A stretch of 64,000 nucleotides of DNA, from positions 434,001 through 498,000 of the forward strand of contig NZ_WXUB01000001.1 of NCBI RefSeq assembly GCF_011799805.1. The letters are read 5' to 3'. Both the position numbers and the translations under genes were made by a program. Under the pieces are notes generated by a model, which saw only the letters and a list, made by a program, of their open reading frames with translations, was not told the origin of the DNA and did not search any database. The number at the start of each line of letters is the position of its first letter. Position 1 is the stretch's first letter. This DNA is from Maribellus sediminis (GTDB taxonomy: Bacteria; Bacteroidota; Bacteroidia; Bacteroidales; Prolixibacteraceae). Of this stretch, positions 1-9,655 are shown piece after piece.

Positions 1-2
1 GA

Positions 3-464
3 CAGGCCGACTGGGCCGTGAGGCCAAATATGGTAATAGCTGTTGCGCTCGATTACAGCCCACTTTCAAAAGAACAACAAAAACAGGTACTCAGTGTAGC
101 CAAACGTAAATTGCTCACCAACCGTGGCTTGAGGTCTTTATCGCCAGATCACTTGCGGTACAAAGGCAGCGTGAGAGGGAATCAGCAGGAGCGTGAAGCA
201 GCGGTACATATGGGAGCGGTTTATCCCTGGTTGTTGCAGTTCTTTGTCGAGGCCTACCTCAAGATTCACAAAAGAGGGGGACTTCCTTTTGTGAAGCAGA
301 TTGTGGAAAGTTTCGAACAGGAAATGACCGAAAATTGTGTGGGTACCGTTTCTGAAATGTACGACGGAAACCCGCCACACAGCGGAAAAGGAGCTTTATC
401 GCAGGCCTGGAATGTTGCCGGGGTATCATATGCTCTGAACCTGATTCAGAAATACAGGGAGTAG
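3..464 (+). CDS. Glycogen debranching enzyme (amylo-alpha-1,6-glucosidase), C-terminal fragment
   Basis: This is the 3' end of a gene that starts before the window; the frame is open from base 3 and reads QADWAVRPN, so the GTG at 18 is an internal Val codon rather than a start. The fragment has the closing motifs of the GDE_C (alpha/alpha-barrel) domain: an RPN segment, then GTVSEMYDGNPPH, then QAWNVAGV. Such enzymes hydrolyse alpha-1,6 branch points left after phosphorylase action, in the cytoplasm. The next gene, a glycogen-synthase-like GT4, begins 54 bp downstream on the same strand, followed by GH57 and glycogen phosphorylase, which supports a role in glycogen turnover. The family is assigned with good confidence; the fragment is too short to tell subtypes apart. 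Confidence 0.85.
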   Translation, partial: QADWAVRPNMVIAVALDYSPLSKEQQKQVLSVAKRKLLTNRGLRSLSPDHLRYKGSVRGNQQEREAAVHMGAVYPWLLQFFVEAYLKIHKRGGLPFVKQIVESFEQEMTENCVGTVSEMYDGNPPHSGKGALSQAWNVAGVSYALNLIQKYRE

Positions 465-518
465 TAGAAAAGGGGAAGGATTTTTGGGGAGGAAAACAGA
501 AAACTAAAATTAGTAAAC

Positions 519-1805
519 ATGAAAATACTAATGTTTGGATGGGAATTTCCACCGCATATCTCAGGAGGCCTGGGGACAGCTTGCTACGGCCTTACCCGGG
601 GGCTTTCGGAGATAAAAGATTTGGAAGTAACCTTTGTTGTGCCCAAAGCCTTTGGCGATGAGGAACAGACGGCCATGAAACTGATTGGAGCTAACAATAT
701 CCCGATAAACAGGAAAGAGATATTTTTGAAAGAAGGCAGTAAATCGATGGATTACATCGAAGTGGATTCGTTGATTGTTCCCTATGTTGGAGAAGAAGAA
801 TTCTGGAAGCAGAAGAGCAAAAAATATCCGCGTTCTACACGCTTTGTTGAAACCAACGATGGTGTTACCGTTAATTTTAGCGGAAGCTATGGTGACGGCT
901 TGTTACAGGAGATAAAAAATTACGGTCTGGTGGCCGAAATAATTGCTGCCACTACCGATTTCGATATAATCCATGCCCACGACTGGCTGGCTTATCCGGC
1001 AGGGATAGCAGCCAAACAAGTGAGCGGAAAACCCTTGGTAGTTCATGTGCATGCTACCGATTTCGATCGCAGTGGCGGAAGTGTCAATCCGAATGTCTAT
1101 TCCATCGAACGCGAAGGAATGGAAATTGCCGATAAAGTGATCACCGTAAGCAATCTGACACGCGATACTGTAATTAATAAATATGGTGTTGATCCTGAAA
1201 AAGTGAAAACCGTGTACAATGCGGTTGAACCCGTTGACGATGAACCCGGAACATTGCCACCCAAAGGAATCGACGAAAAAGTGGTGACTTTCCTGGGAAG
1301 GGTCACGATGCAAAAAGGTCCGGAGTATTTTATTGAGGCAGCCAGTCTGGTACTTCGTAAAATGAACAACGTGCGTTTTGTAATGGCAGGCAGCGGAGAT
1401 ATGCTCGATGCCATGATCAACCGAACTGCTGAACTTGGTATCGCCGACAAATTCCATTTCACCGGCTTTCTCAAAGGTTCCGATGTTAACGATCTCTTTA
1501 GAATGACCGATGTGTTTGTAATGCCTTCGGTTTCTGAACCATTCGGAATTGTACCGCTTGAAGCCATGCAGTTGAAAGTACCGGTTATTATTTCGAATCA
1601 GTCGGGTGTTGCCGAAGTTTTGGAAAATGCGATTAAAATCGATTTCTGGGACACCTTCGCCATGGCCGATTCCATTTATGGAATATTAAACTATGCCTCG
1701 CTGGCAACGTATTTTAAGGAAGAAGGAAAGCACGAAGTCGATGAACTACGGTGGTTAGATTCGGCCTTAAAAGTGAAAAATATATACGACCAGGTGTTAA
1801 CCTGA
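519..1805 (+). CDS. GT4-type glycogen/starch synthase-like glycosyltransferase
   Basis: The 428-residue protein begins MKILMFGWEFPPHISGGLG; the GGLG (16-19) is the glycogen-synthase-type nucleotide-sugar loop. HAHDWL lies at 152-157. The C-terminal Rossmann domain has FLGR (258-261), QKGPE, and the donor-binding SEPFGIVPLEAM (339-350) with its EX7E-type spacing. It should transfer glucose from a nucleotide sugar to an alpha-glucan in the cytoplasm. The ATG follows an A-rich leader and a gap of 54 bp from the debranching gene, so the two are probably co-transcribed. In Bacteroides the same order (debranching enzyme, GT, GH57) is conserved, as far as I recall. Donor (UDP- or ADP-glucose) cannot be read from the sequence. 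Confidence 0.85.
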   Translation: MKILMFGWEFPPHISGGLGTACYGLTRGLSEIKDLEVTFVVPKAFGDEEQTAMKLIGANNIPINRKEIFLKEGSKSMDYIEVDSLIVPYVGEEEFWKQKSKKYPRSTRFVETNDGVTVNFSGSYGDGLLQEIKNYGLVAEIIAATTDFDIIHAHDWLAYPAGIAAKQVSGKPLVVHVHATDFDRSGGSVNPNVYSIEREGMEIADKVITVSNLTRDTVINKYGVDPEKVKTVYNAVEPVDDEPGTLPPKGIDEKVVTFLGRVTMQKGPEYFIEAASLVLRKMNNVRFVMAGSGDMLDAMINRTAELGIADKFHFTGFLKGSDVNDLFRMTDVFVMPSVSEPFGIVPLEAMQLKVPVIISNQSGVAEVLENAIKIDFWDTFAMADSIYGILNYASLATYFKEEGKHEVDELRWLDSALKVKNIYDQVLT

Positions 1806-1950
1806 TAATTATAATTCAGCAAGATGAAACGACCATTGAATAATAATTATTTGAATAGAAGAAACGAATATCGAAGAATACTTTTAATGTACAGTGCCAT
1901 GACTGAGGGAGTTACATCGAATTCCATTGAAAACATACAATTTTAATGAG

Positions 1951-3279
1951 ATGAAATCAATTTGCTTATTTTTTCAAGTTCATCAGCCATTCAGGCACCG
2001 TCGTTACCGTTTTTTCGATATTGGTAACGACCACTACTATTACGACGATTATTCAAATGATGCCATTTTGCGAAAAGTGGCGGATAAATCCTATCTCCCG
2101 GGAAATAAATTATTATTGGAGCTGATTGATAAACTGGAAGGGAAGTTTAAGGTTTCGTTTTCGATAACCGGAACAGCGCTCGAACAATTCGAATTATATG
2201 CCCCCGAAGTGCTCGATTCGTTTCGCGATCTGGCCAAAACAGGCTGTGTTGAGTTTTTGTCGGAGACCTATTCTCATTCCTTATCCTCGTTAAAGGATGA
2301 AAATGCTTTTAAGGATCAGGTAAAACAACATAGCGAAAGGATTTTCGGTTTGTTTGGACAAAAACCGCGGGTTTTTCGAAATACCGAAATGATTTATTCG
2401 AACGAAATTGGAGAGTTGATTTCGAAAATGGGATACACGGCCATACTCACCGAGGGAGCTAAACAGGTGTTAGGCTGGAAAAGCCCGAATTTCGTTTATG
2501 TAAATGCACTTAACCCGCGCCTAAAGGTTTTGATGCGCAACTTTAAACTCAGCGACGACCTTGCTTTTCGTTTTTCAAACGGCAACTGGTCGGAATTTCC
2601 GCTAACGGCTGAAAAATATATTGGTTGGCTAAACCGTCTCGATAAAAGCGAGGAGGTGGTAAACCTGTTTTTAAGCTATGAAGCCTTTGGAGAACGCCAG
2701 CCTGCTGAAAGCGGTATATTCAATTTCCTGGAAGCTTTTGCTTCTCAGGTTGTAAAAAGCGATGAGTTGAAGTTTGCAACTCCATCAGAAGTAGTTGAGA
2801 AGCTGCAACCAGTTTCAGTGGTAAACGTTCCGGAATCAATATCCTGGGCCGATGAAGAGCGCGACCTTACTGCCTGGTTAGGTAACGGCATGCAAAAAGA
2901 AGCCTTCAATAAACTTTACGAGCTCAGTTCGAGAATGAAGCGATGCACCGATGAGAATCTGCTTAAGGATTGGAATTACCTGCAGGTCAGTGATCATTTT
3001 TATTACATGTCGACCAAGCATTCGCTCGACGGTAATCCGAACCGCCAGCAAAATCCTTTCGATTCGCCCTACGAAGCTTTCATCAATTACATGAATGTAC
3101 TGAGTGATTTTAAGATTAGGTTAAATGCTGTTGAGCCTGAAAATGAAACAGAAAGCGAAATTGCCATCCTTCAACGGATTATTCAGGAAAAAGATGAAAA
3201 ACTGAAAAAGCTGGAAGCCGACCTGAGTCGCCTGCAGAAGCCTAAAAGGCCAAGAAATCCCAGATCAAAAAAGAGCTGA
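1951..3279 (+). CDS. GH57 alpha-amylase-like protein, putative acid/base Asp replaced
   Basis: A GH57-family protein of 442 residues from ATG 1951; an in-frame TTG at 1927 would add eight residues but is less likely. Family signatures are visible: FFQVHQPFRH at the N-terminus (conserved region 1), FRNTEMIYSNEI (region 2) and ILTEGA, whose Glu 168 fits the nucleophile. The region-4 motif, usually MDYETFGEHQ, reads LSYEAFGERQ here, so the Asp expected as acid/base aligns with Ser 242 (bases 2674-2676). From memory, a Bacteroidetes group of GH57 'amylase-like' proteins lacking one or both catalytic residues is known. The C-terminus is a charged coiled coil with a basic tail. It may be a glycogen-binding or regulatory partner rather than an amylase. 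It lies in the glycogen gene cluster. Confidence 0.8.
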   Translation: MKSICLFFQVHQPFRHRRYRFFDIGNDHYYYDDYSNDAILRKVADKSYLPGNKLLLELIDKLEGKFKVSFSITGTALEQFELYAPEVLDSFRDLAKTGCVEFLSETYSHSLSSLKDENAFKDQVKQHSERIFGLFGQKPRVFRNTEMIYSNEIGELISKMGYTAILTEGAKQVLGWKSPNFVYVNALNPRLKVLMRNFKLSDDLAFRFSNGNWSEFPLTAEKYIGWLNRLDKSEEVVNLFLSYEAFGERQPAESGIFNFLEAFASQVVKSDELKFATPSEVVEKLQPVSVVNVPESISWADEERDLTAWLGNGMQKEAFNKLYELSSRMKRCTDENLLKDWNYLQVSDHFYYMSTKHSLDGNPNRQQNPFDSPYEAFINYMNVLSDFKIRLNAVEPENETESEIAILQRIIQEKDEKLKKLEADLSRLQKPKRPRNPRSKKS

Positions 3280-3352
3280 TATTTTGAACATTGAGTTAAA
3301 ACAGGACCAATCCTATAAAATTGTGTAAATAACAGTAAGTCAAAATAAAAAT

Positions 3353-3360
3353 TAATTTTG
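3353..3360 (+). promoter_or_regulatory. Candidate promoter -7 box of glgP
   Basis: TAATTTTG matches the Bacteroidota sigma-ABfr -7 consensus TAnnTTTG. It lies 110 bp before the phosphorylase start in a 190-bp intergenic gap, which suggests glgP has its own promoter although it follows the GH57 gene on the same strand. Confidence 0.5.
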
Positions 3361-3469
3361 CATTCCTTTTTCTGAGGGTTCAGAACAATGAACCAATAAC
3401 ACAGAAGTCTGTTTCAGAATAGAATTTAAGATGCATAGTTGTTAGTTATTAATTTAATATCCGAAAACA

Positions 3470-6046
3470 ATGAGTACTGAAAAATTAAGATATATCCCGA
3501 CTCCGGAAATAGAGATGCCTGAGTGGAAAAAAATTAGTGTTGATTCGAACCTGCCTGACAGTTTGCAACCCTTGCGCGAGCTTTCGAAAAACCTTTGGTG
3601 GGTTTGGAACAGCGATGCGAGAGACTTGTTTCGTGCGATCGATGAAGAAATTTGGGAAGAATGTGAACACAATCCAATCCTCCTGCTCGACAGGGTAAGT
3701 TACAACCGCCTTATCGAGCTTACCAAAGATGAGGAGTTCATCGCCAAAATGCACCATGTCTACAATTCGCTGAATGCTTACCTCGAAGATAGAAAAGCAC
3801 TGGAAGGACCTGAAATAGCCTATTTTAGTATGGAGTATGGTCTGCACGACAGTTTGAAAATATTCTCCGGAGGATTGGGAATTCTTGCAGGTGATTACCT
3901 GAAAGAGGCCAGCGATTCAAAAGTAAACCTGATTGCTGTTGGCTTGCTTTACCGTTACGGATACTTCAAACAAACCTTGAACCTGCACGGCGAGCAAATG
4001 GCCAATTATGAGGCGCAGCAATTCACTAAAATACCGGTTCAACCTGCCGTTGATAAGGACGGAAATTGGGTAAGTGTTGAGGTTGAGTATCCCGGCCGTA
4101 AAGTTGTTGCGCGTGTATGGCAGGTGAATGTAGGTTCCGTAAAACTGTTTCTACTCGATACCGATCATCCCGGAAACAGCGATGAAGACCGTTTTGTAAC
4201 ACACCATCTTTATGGTGGCGATAATGAAAACCGTTTGAAACAGGAAATGCTGCTTGGTCTGGGAGGTATTAAAGCTCTGAAAAAATTGGAATACAACTCC
4301 GATATTTATCACTGTAACGAAGGGCATGCAGCCTTTATAGGTATCGAGCGGATCATCAATATAATCAGCGAACAAGGACTGTCTTTTGCCGAAGCGCAGG
4401 AAGTGGTTCGCGCTTCAACAGTATTTACTACGCACACCCCTGTTCCTGCGGGTCACGACTCCTTCCATAACGACATGTTCAAGCATTATATGGGCGGATT
4501 CCCGGATAAATTGGGATTGAAATGGGAAGAGTTTGATATGCTGGGTAAAGCGTTTAAAACCGAAGATCATTTTAACATGAGCTACCTGGCCAGCAACTTG
4601 TCGCAGGGAATTAACGGTGTGAGTATGTTGCATGGCGATGTTAGTAAAGAAGTGCTTAAAAACCTGTATCATGGCTATCTTCCGGAAGAACTCGAAATTG
4701 GTTACGTAACCAACGGTGTCCACTATCCGTCGTGGACGGCACCTGAATGGAAACAGGTTCATAAACGCTATTTCGGAGAGAACTTCCCGGCTAACCAGTT
4801 GGATTTTGATGTTTGGAAAAACATATACAATGTTCCCGATCAGGAAATCTGGGAGCTTCGTAAAACACTGCGTTTGAAAATGATCAATTACGTGAAGCAG
4901 CGTTTTACCAACAACTGGATCAAAAGGAATGAGAATCCAAAAATTATTACCGAAATTTTGGGTAAACTCAATCCAAACGTGCTTACCATTGGTTTTGCGC
5001 GAAGGTTTGCTACCTATAAACGTGCGCACCTCCTATTTCGTAACCTCGATCGTTTGGCAAAGATTGTAAACAATCCCGAACGACCGGTACAGTTTATTTT
5101 TGCAGGCAAAGCTCACCCGGCCGACAAAGCCGGGCAGGATTTGATCAAATACATTGTTGAAGTATCAAAACAACCTGAATTCCGGGGAAAGATTTTGTTT
5201 GTACAAAATTACGACATCAACCTGGCAAAGATGCTGTTACAGGGAGTTGACGTTTGGATGAACACACCAACTCGTCCGCTGGAAGCATCTGGTACCAGTG
5301 GTGAAAAAGGCGTGATGAACGGAACCTTGCACTTCTCTGTACTCGACGGATGGTGGGTTGAAGGTTATCGCGAAAATGCCGGTTGGGCCTTACCTGCCGA
5401 GCGTGCTTACGATGTGCAGGACTTCCAGGATGAACTGGATGCTGAAACCATTTACAATATTCTTGAAGAAGAAGTTGTGCCGGCTTATTACGATCGAAAC
5501 ATGGGCGACATTCCTGAAAGGTGGATTGGTTATGTAAAAAATACAATTGCCCAGGTGGCTCCTGATTTTACAACCGGAAGGATGATCCGTGATTATCAGG
5601 ATCGTTACTATAATCCGCAGTTTGAACGTTCGAAGCGTGTAATTGCTGACGATTATAAAATGGCCAAAGAATTAGTGGCCTGGAAAGAACACATCATCTC
5701 GAAATGGGGGGGAGTGAAAGTGAAGAAAGTTGAAATGGTGGAAGGTTTCACAACCAGTTTTGTGATGGGCAACGATTATCCGGTGAAGGTGAAAGTCGAC
5801 CTGAACGGATTGTCGCCAAAAGAGGTGGGAGTAGAATTGGTAATTACTGAAACCAGTGAAGAAGAAGGCACCAAAATATTTGATGCCTGGGAATTTGAAC
5901 CAACAGGTTGCGAAGGAAATCTTTGTACTTATGAATACCTGGTAAAACCCGATCATCCGGGATCATTCAATTACAGTTTCAGGTTGTTCGCTAAAAACGA
6001 AAACCTGCCACACCGCCAGGATTTTAAATACATCAAATGGATTTAA
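3470..6046 (+). CDS. glgP: Alpha-glucan (glycogen) phosphorylase, GT35
   Basis: An 858-residue protein of the shorter bacterial alpha-glucan phosphorylase subfamily. It catalyses phosphorolysis of alpha-1,4-glucan ends to glucose-1-phosphate using pyridoxal phosphate. Visible signatures are AYFSMEYGL and FSGGLGILAGDYL in the N-terminal domain, NEGHAAF, THTPVPAGHD and IGFARRFATYKRA, and the PLP site EASGTSGEKGVMNG with Lys 613 as the Schiff-base lysine. In most relatives the residue before the Lys is Met rather than Glu. It follows the debranching, GT4 and GH57 genes and completes a cytoplasmic glycogen synthesis and breakdown set. It is followed by a clear intrinsic terminator. Identification is firm. 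Confidence 0.95.
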   Translation: MSTEKLRYIPTPEIEMPEWKKISVDSNLPDSLQPLRELSKNLWWVWNSDARDLFRAIDEEIWEECEHNPILLLDRVSYNRLIELTKDEEFIAKMHHVYNSLNAYLEDRKALEGPEIAYFSMEYGLHDSLKIFSGGLGILAGDYLKEASDSKVNLIAVGLLYRYGYFKQTLNLHGEQMANYEAQQFTKIPVQPAVDKDGNWVSVEVEYPGRKVVARVWQVNVGSVKLFLLDTDHPGNSDEDRFVTHHLYGGDNENRLKQEMLLGLGGIKALKKLEYNSDIYHCNEGHAAFIGIERIINIISEQGLSFAEAQEVVRASTVFTTHTPVPAGHDSFHNDMFKHYMGGFPDKLGLKWEEFDMLGKAFKTEDHFNMSYLASNLSQGINGVSMLHGDVSKEVLKNLYHGYLPEELEIGYVTNGVHYPSWTAPEWKQVHKRYFGENFPANQLDFDVWKNIYNVPDQEIWELRKTLRLKMINYVKQRFTNNWIKRNENPKIITEILGKLNPNVLTIGFARRFATYKRAHLLFRNLDRLAKIVNNPERPVQFIFAGKAHPADKAGQDLIKYIVEVSKQPEFRGKILFVQNYDINLAKMLLQGVDVWMNTPTRPLEASGTSGEKGVMNGTLHFSVLDGWWVEGYRENAGWALPAERAYDVQDFQDELDAETIYNILEEEVVPAYYDRNMGDIPERWIGYVKNTIAQVAPDFTTGRMIRDYQDRYYNPQFERSKRVIADDYKMAKELVAWKEHIISKWGGVKVKKVEMVEGFTTSFVMGNDYPVKVKVDLNGLSPKEVGVELVITETSEEEGTKIFDAWEFEPTGCEGNLCTYEYLVKPDHPGSFNYSFRLFAKNENLPHRQDFKYIKWI

Positions 6047-6066
6047 TTTTAAATTAAGTATACAGC

Positions 6067-6091
6067 AAGGTGCCATTTGGCACCTTTTTTT
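6067..6091 (+). terminator. Rho-independent terminator after glgP
   Basis: An 8-bp perfect stem AAGGTGCC/GGCACCTT with an ATTT loop is followed by a run of T residues, 20 bp after the glgP stop codon. Confidence 0.9.
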
Positions 6092-6292
6092 ATGTCGTAA
6101 AATGTGGCAGGTTTAAGGAATCGGTATATAATCTGAAAATCGATATGGATTGATTGACAAAGATTTTTTTCAATTCATTCAAACTGTTATTTTTACTGCT
6201 CAATAAAAAAACCGATTACTTTTAAGACAGTTGCAGCGGTTTTCCCTGGGATTTTTGTGCACGCTTATAAGTTAATGCTTAAAGGAATTCTT

Positions 6293-6868
6293 ATGAAGAA
6301 CAAAAAAAGAATAGGTAAGAAGATAAAGGATTTTAGAGAGTTTCGTCAGATTAGCCGTGAAGACCTGGCATTAAAAGCAAATCTCGATCCGGTTCAGTTG
6401 GAAATGATCGAAGAAAAGGGATCGGTTCCTTCACTAGGGCATCTAATAAAAATTTCCAGGGCCTTTGGCGTGCGAATTGGTACCTTCCTCGATGATCAGG
6501 AAAAAATCGGTCCTGCTATCGTAAAAAGAGGAGAGGAGCAGGCAGGGTTCAGTTTTTCAACAAAAGATGAAACGGCGCGTGAACATCTCAACTTCTTCTC
6601 ACTGGCTCAGGCAAAAGCCGGAAGACACATGGAGCCTTTTATCGTAGAAATTGAACCAACAGCAGAATCTGATTATAAATTGTCGTCGCACGAGGGTGAA
6701 GAATTCATGTATGTGCTTGAAGGCAGAATAGAGATCAATTATGGCAAAGAGATATACCAGCTCGAACAGGGCGACAGTATTTATCTCGATTCAATAGTGG
6801 CACACAATGTACATGCAGTTGCCAACGAAAAAGCCAAGTTGCTGGCCGTTGTTTACACACCGGTTTAA
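6293..6868 (+). CDS. XRE-family regulator with C-terminal cupin domain
   Basis: From ATG 6293 the protein has 191 residues: a helix-turn-helix (about 8-62) and a cupin-2 domain (about 110-188) with the [13 protein letters not shown] strand pair. ATG 6293 is preferred over the upstream GTG 6257 because AAAGGA sits 6 bp before it and the basic HTH start follows at once. Proteins of this layout (MerR/PuuR-like XRE-cupin) are DNA-binding regulators whose cupin senses a small ligand. The acyl-CoA synthetase gene starts 17 bp downstream, so the two form an operon and this regulator probably controls it or senses its substrate or product. The ligand is unknown. Confidence 0.85.
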   Translation: MKNKKRIGKKIKDFREFRQISREDLALKANLDPVQLEMIEEKGSVPSLGHLIKISRAFGVRIGTFLDDQEKIGPAIVKRGEEQAGFSFSTKDETAREHLNFFSLAQAKAGRHMEPFIVEIEPTAESDYKLSSHEGEEFMYVLEGRIEINYGKEIYQLEQGDSIYLDSIVAHNVHAVANEKAKLLAVVYTPV

Positions 6869-6885
6869 CCATAAACAGAAGCATT

Positions 6886-8538
6886 ATGCAGCTACTCGAT
6901 TATACCCTTGGCCAGATGCTCGAAAAATGGGCCTACGAAACTCCCGACCAGGATTTTATTGTTTATCCCGACCGCGATCTGCGTTTTTCGTACAAACAAT
7001 TTAACGATCGGGTAGACCAGTTGGCAAAAGGTTTATTATTTATAGGGATTAAACCCGGCGACAAAGTAGGAATATGGGCCAAAAATGTTCCTGATTGGAC
7101 AACGTTGATGTTTGCGACTGCAAAAATCGGCGCAATTCTGGTTACCATTAATACCAATTATAAACTGCACGAACTCGACTTTCTGCTGCGTAATGCCGAT
7201 ATCCATTCTTTGTTTCTTTTTGAAGGATATCGTGACAGTGATTATGTGCAGATGATCTTTGAGTTGGTTCCCGAATTGAAAACTCAAGCACGTGGCGAGT
7301 TAAAAAGCGAACGTTTTCCGGAACTCAAAAATGTAGGTTTTATCGGTCAGCAAAAGCACCGTGGAATGTACAGCACTGCAGAGTTGATCTTGCTGGGTAC
7401 TCATATTGATGACCTGGAGCTGGAGAGTGTAAAAGAAACGGTGAATTGTCACGATGTGGTGAATATGCAGTACACTTCGGGAACAACAGGCTTTCCGAAA
7501 GGAGTAATGTTGTCACATCATAACATTGTGAACAATGGTTTTGCTACAGGCGAATGCATGAAGTACACACGCGATGAACGTTTGCTGGTATGTGTTCCGC
7601 TGTTCCATTGCTTTGGATGTGTGCTTGCCGTGTGCGCCATTGTTACTCACGGGGCAACCATGGTGCTTACCGAAGATTTCGATCCGCTAATGGTTTTGGC
7701 TTCGGTTCAAAAAGAAAAATGTACGGCACTTTACGGTGTCCCTACTATGTTTATAGCAGAGTTGAATCATCCCATGTTTGAGATGTTTGACCTGTCGAGC
7801 CTGAGAACTGGAATCATGGCAGGTTCTCCCTGTCCGATCGAAACCATGAATCAGGTGATGGACAAAATGAACATGAAGGACATTATTATTGTGTATGGTT
7901 TAACTGAGTCGTCGCCCGGAATGACGGCCACGCGAACACACAATTCCCCTGAAGTTCGTTCGACAACCGTTGGATTTGAATATCCGAATGTTGAAGTAAA
8001 GATTGTGGATCTCGAGACCGGTGAAGATTGTGAAACGGGAAAACAGGGAGAAATTTGTTGCCGTGGTTACAATGTAATGAAGGGTTACTATAATAATCCT
8101 GAAGCTACAGCAAAGGCCATCGACGATAATGGTTGGTTGCATTCGGGCGACCTGGCAGTAAAAACACAGGAAGGCTTCTACAAAATTACCGGACGTATTA
8201 AAGATATGATCATCCGGGGTGGTGAAAATATTTACCCGCGTGAAATAGAGAATTACCTGTACGGAATGCCCGAGATTGAAGCAGTTGAAGTGGCTGGTGT
8301 TCCGAGTAAAAAATATGGTGAAGCAGTTGGTGCATTCATCAAATTGAAAAAGGGGCAGACCCTGACTGAGGCTGACGTGCAGGATTTCTGCAGAGGCAAT
8401 ATTTCCCGTTTTAAAATTCCTAAGTACATTTTTTTTGTTGATGAGTTCCCGATGACTGCCAGCGGTAAAATTCAGAAATATAAATTAAGCGAGCTTTCGC
8501 TTGAACTTTGCAAGCAAAAAGGCATTGAAATAATATAA
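6886..8538 (+). CDS. AMP-forming acyl-CoA synthetase (FadD-like)
   Basis: A 550-residue ANL-superfamily ligase. The P-loop [11 protein letters not shown] is at residues 196-206, followed by the A5-type YGLTESSP, the hinge [21 protein letters not shown] split over the two domains, and the C-terminal catalytic Lys in [11 protein letters not shown]. It should activate a carboxylate, probably a medium- or long-chain fatty acid, to acyl-AMP and then acyl-CoA in the cytoplasm. Length and motifs fit fatty-acid CoA ligases better than acetyl-CoA synthetase. It lies 17 bp behind the XRE-cupin regulator. The substrate is not certain; aryl acids are possible. Confidence 0.85.
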   Translation: MQLLDYTLGQMLEKWAYETPDQDFIVYPDRDLRFSYKQFNDRVDQLAKGLLFIGIKPGDKVGIWAKNVPDWTTLMFATAKIGAILVTINTNYKLHELDFLLRNADIHSLFLFEGYRDSDYVQMIFELVPELKTQARGELKSERFPELKNVGFIGQQKHRGMYSTAELILLGTHIDDLELESVKETVNCHDVVNMQYTSGTTGFPKGVMLSHHNIVNNGFATGECMKYTRDERLLVCVPLFHCFGCVLAVCAIVTHGATMVLTEDFDPLMVLASVQKEKCTALYGVPTMFIAELNHPMFEMFDLSSLRTGIMAGSPCPIETMNQVMDKMNMKDIIIVYGLTESSPGMTATRTHNSPEVRSTTVGFEYPNVEVKIVDLETGEDCETGKQGEICCRGYNVMKGYYNNPEATAKAIDDNGWLHSGDLAVKTQEGFYKITGRIKDMIIRGGENIYPREIENYLYGMPEIEAVEVAGVPSKKYGEAVGAFIKLKKGQTLTEADVQDFCRGNISRFKIPKYIFFVDEFPMTASGKIQKYKLSELSLELCKQKGIEII

Positions 8539-8756
8539 TTGAAAGCCTGGATTTATTTCCGGTAATGATTGTATTTTCCAAATTTCACCGGGCTAATATA
8601 AAACATATTTGTTCGGCTGTAATTCGCTGTAATACTGACTTTCATCATTTTTACACCCTGCGAAAACAATCAACTTTGCAGCGAAATAGTTATGAGCAAT
8701 TTTTATAGATTTTTTAACCCATTTTACGAAGGGTAATAATTAGACAGCGCAGTAAA

Positions 8757-8788
8757 AAAGGCCAACCGTCAATTGACAGTTGGCCTTT
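8757..8788 (-). terminator. Strong inverted repeat in the 299-bp gap before pyrH
   Basis: AAAGGCCAAC and GTTGGCCTTT form a 10-bp perfect stem, extended by GTC/GAC after one mismatch, around an AATT loop. Read on the minus strand it is followed by six T residues, so as an intrinsic terminator it faces left; read on the plus strand the tail is weak (ATATTT). It may end stray minus transcription or act as a plus-strand stop for read-through from the acyl-CoA synthetase. Apart from the pyrH promoter I see no gene in 8539-8837. Confidence 0.55.
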
Positions 8789-8809
8789 ATATTTACCCAA
8801 AAACTATTT

Positions 8810-8817
8810 TATCTTTG
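8810..8817 (+). promoter_or_regulatory. Promoter -7 box of pyrH
   Basis: TATCTTTG fits TAnnTTTG and lies 21 bp before the pyrH ATG, giving a very short leader. Confidence 0.6.
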
Positions 8818-8837
8818 CAACAGAAAATTCAATTCTT

Positions 8838-9548
8838 ATGGCAAAATACAAACGTATTTTATTAAAACTTAGCGGAGAGTCGCTAATGGGCGACCAACAA
8901 TATGGTATCGATCAACAGCGACTGAGCGATTACGCTGAAGAAATCTCAGAAATAGTTAAGGGAGGTACGCAGGTCGGCATTGTAATTGGTGGTGGCAATA
9001 TTTTTCGCGGACTTAGTGGGGCAGCCAAAGGTTTCGACCGTGTAAAAGGTGACCAGATGGGGATGTTGGCAACAGTGATCAATAGCCTGGCACTGAATTC
9101 TGCTCTGGTAAATGCAGGTGTAAAGTCAAAAGTACTAACAGCCATAAGAATGGAACCCATTGGTGAATACTATTCGAAAGATAAAGCCGTTGAGTTATTG
9201 GAGAGAGGTGAAGTGGTAATTATTTCTGCAGGTACGAGTAATCCGTATTTTACGACAGATACAGCAAGTGCGCTGCGCGGAATAGAAATTGAAGCAGATG
9301 TGATGCTGAAAGGAACCCGGGTTGATGGTATCTATTCGGCCGATCCGGAAAAAGATTCTTCGGCAACCCGTTTCGATGAAATAAGCTTTGACGAGATTTA
9401 TGCCAGAAATCTTAGAATTATGGATTTGACGGCAACCACTTTATGTAAAGAAAATAATTTGCCGATCCTGGTATTCAACATGGATCAAAAAGGTAATTTA
9501 AAGCGAGTTATGCAAGGTGAACCAATTGGAACTATTGTGCATAACTAG
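8838..9548 (+). CDS. pyrH: Uridylate (UMP) kinase
   Basis: The 236-residue protein is a bacterial UMP kinase of the amino-acid-kinase fold, phosphorylating UMP to UDP in the cytoplasm. It starts MAKYKRILLKLSGESLMG, the classic phosphate-binding Lys/Gly/Glu start, and has VIGGGNIFRG, the uridine-site GTSNPYFTTDTA and LKGTRVDGIYSADP motifs. Length is typical for the family. It is followed by frr after about 107 bp, a common bacterial neighbourhood (tsf-pyrH-frr), though frr seems to have its own promoter. Confidence 0.97.
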   Translation: MAKYKRILLKLSGESLMGDQQYGIDQQRLSDYAEEISEIVKGGTQVGIVIGGGNIFRGLSGAAKGFDRVKGDQMGMLATVINSLALNSALVNAGVKSKVLTAIRMEPIGEYYSKDKAVELLERGEVVIISAGTSNPYFTTDTASALRGIEIEADVMLKGTRVDGIYSADPEKDSSATRFDEISFDEIYARNLRIMDLTATTLCKENNLPILVFNMDQKGNLKRVMQGEPIGTIVHN

Positions 9549-9610
9549 AGGAATCTTATTTTAACTCGCAATAAATTATTTAAAAAATTTTCAAGTATTT
9601 ATATTTTTTC

Positions 9611-9618
9611 TATATTTG
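9611..9618 (+). promoter_or_regulatory. Promoter -7 box of frr
   Basis: TATATTTG matches TAnnTTTG exactly and lies 38 bp upstream of the frr start. Confidence 0.6.
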
Positions 9619-9655
9619 CTAACAGTCCTTGGTTGGAAACTCAGTGTTTTAACGA

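Noticed and set aside
8757-8788. A small RNA gene in the gap before pyrH
   Set aside because: The hairpin alone is seen, without a convincing promoter box upstream of it, so it is kept as a terminator-like repeat.
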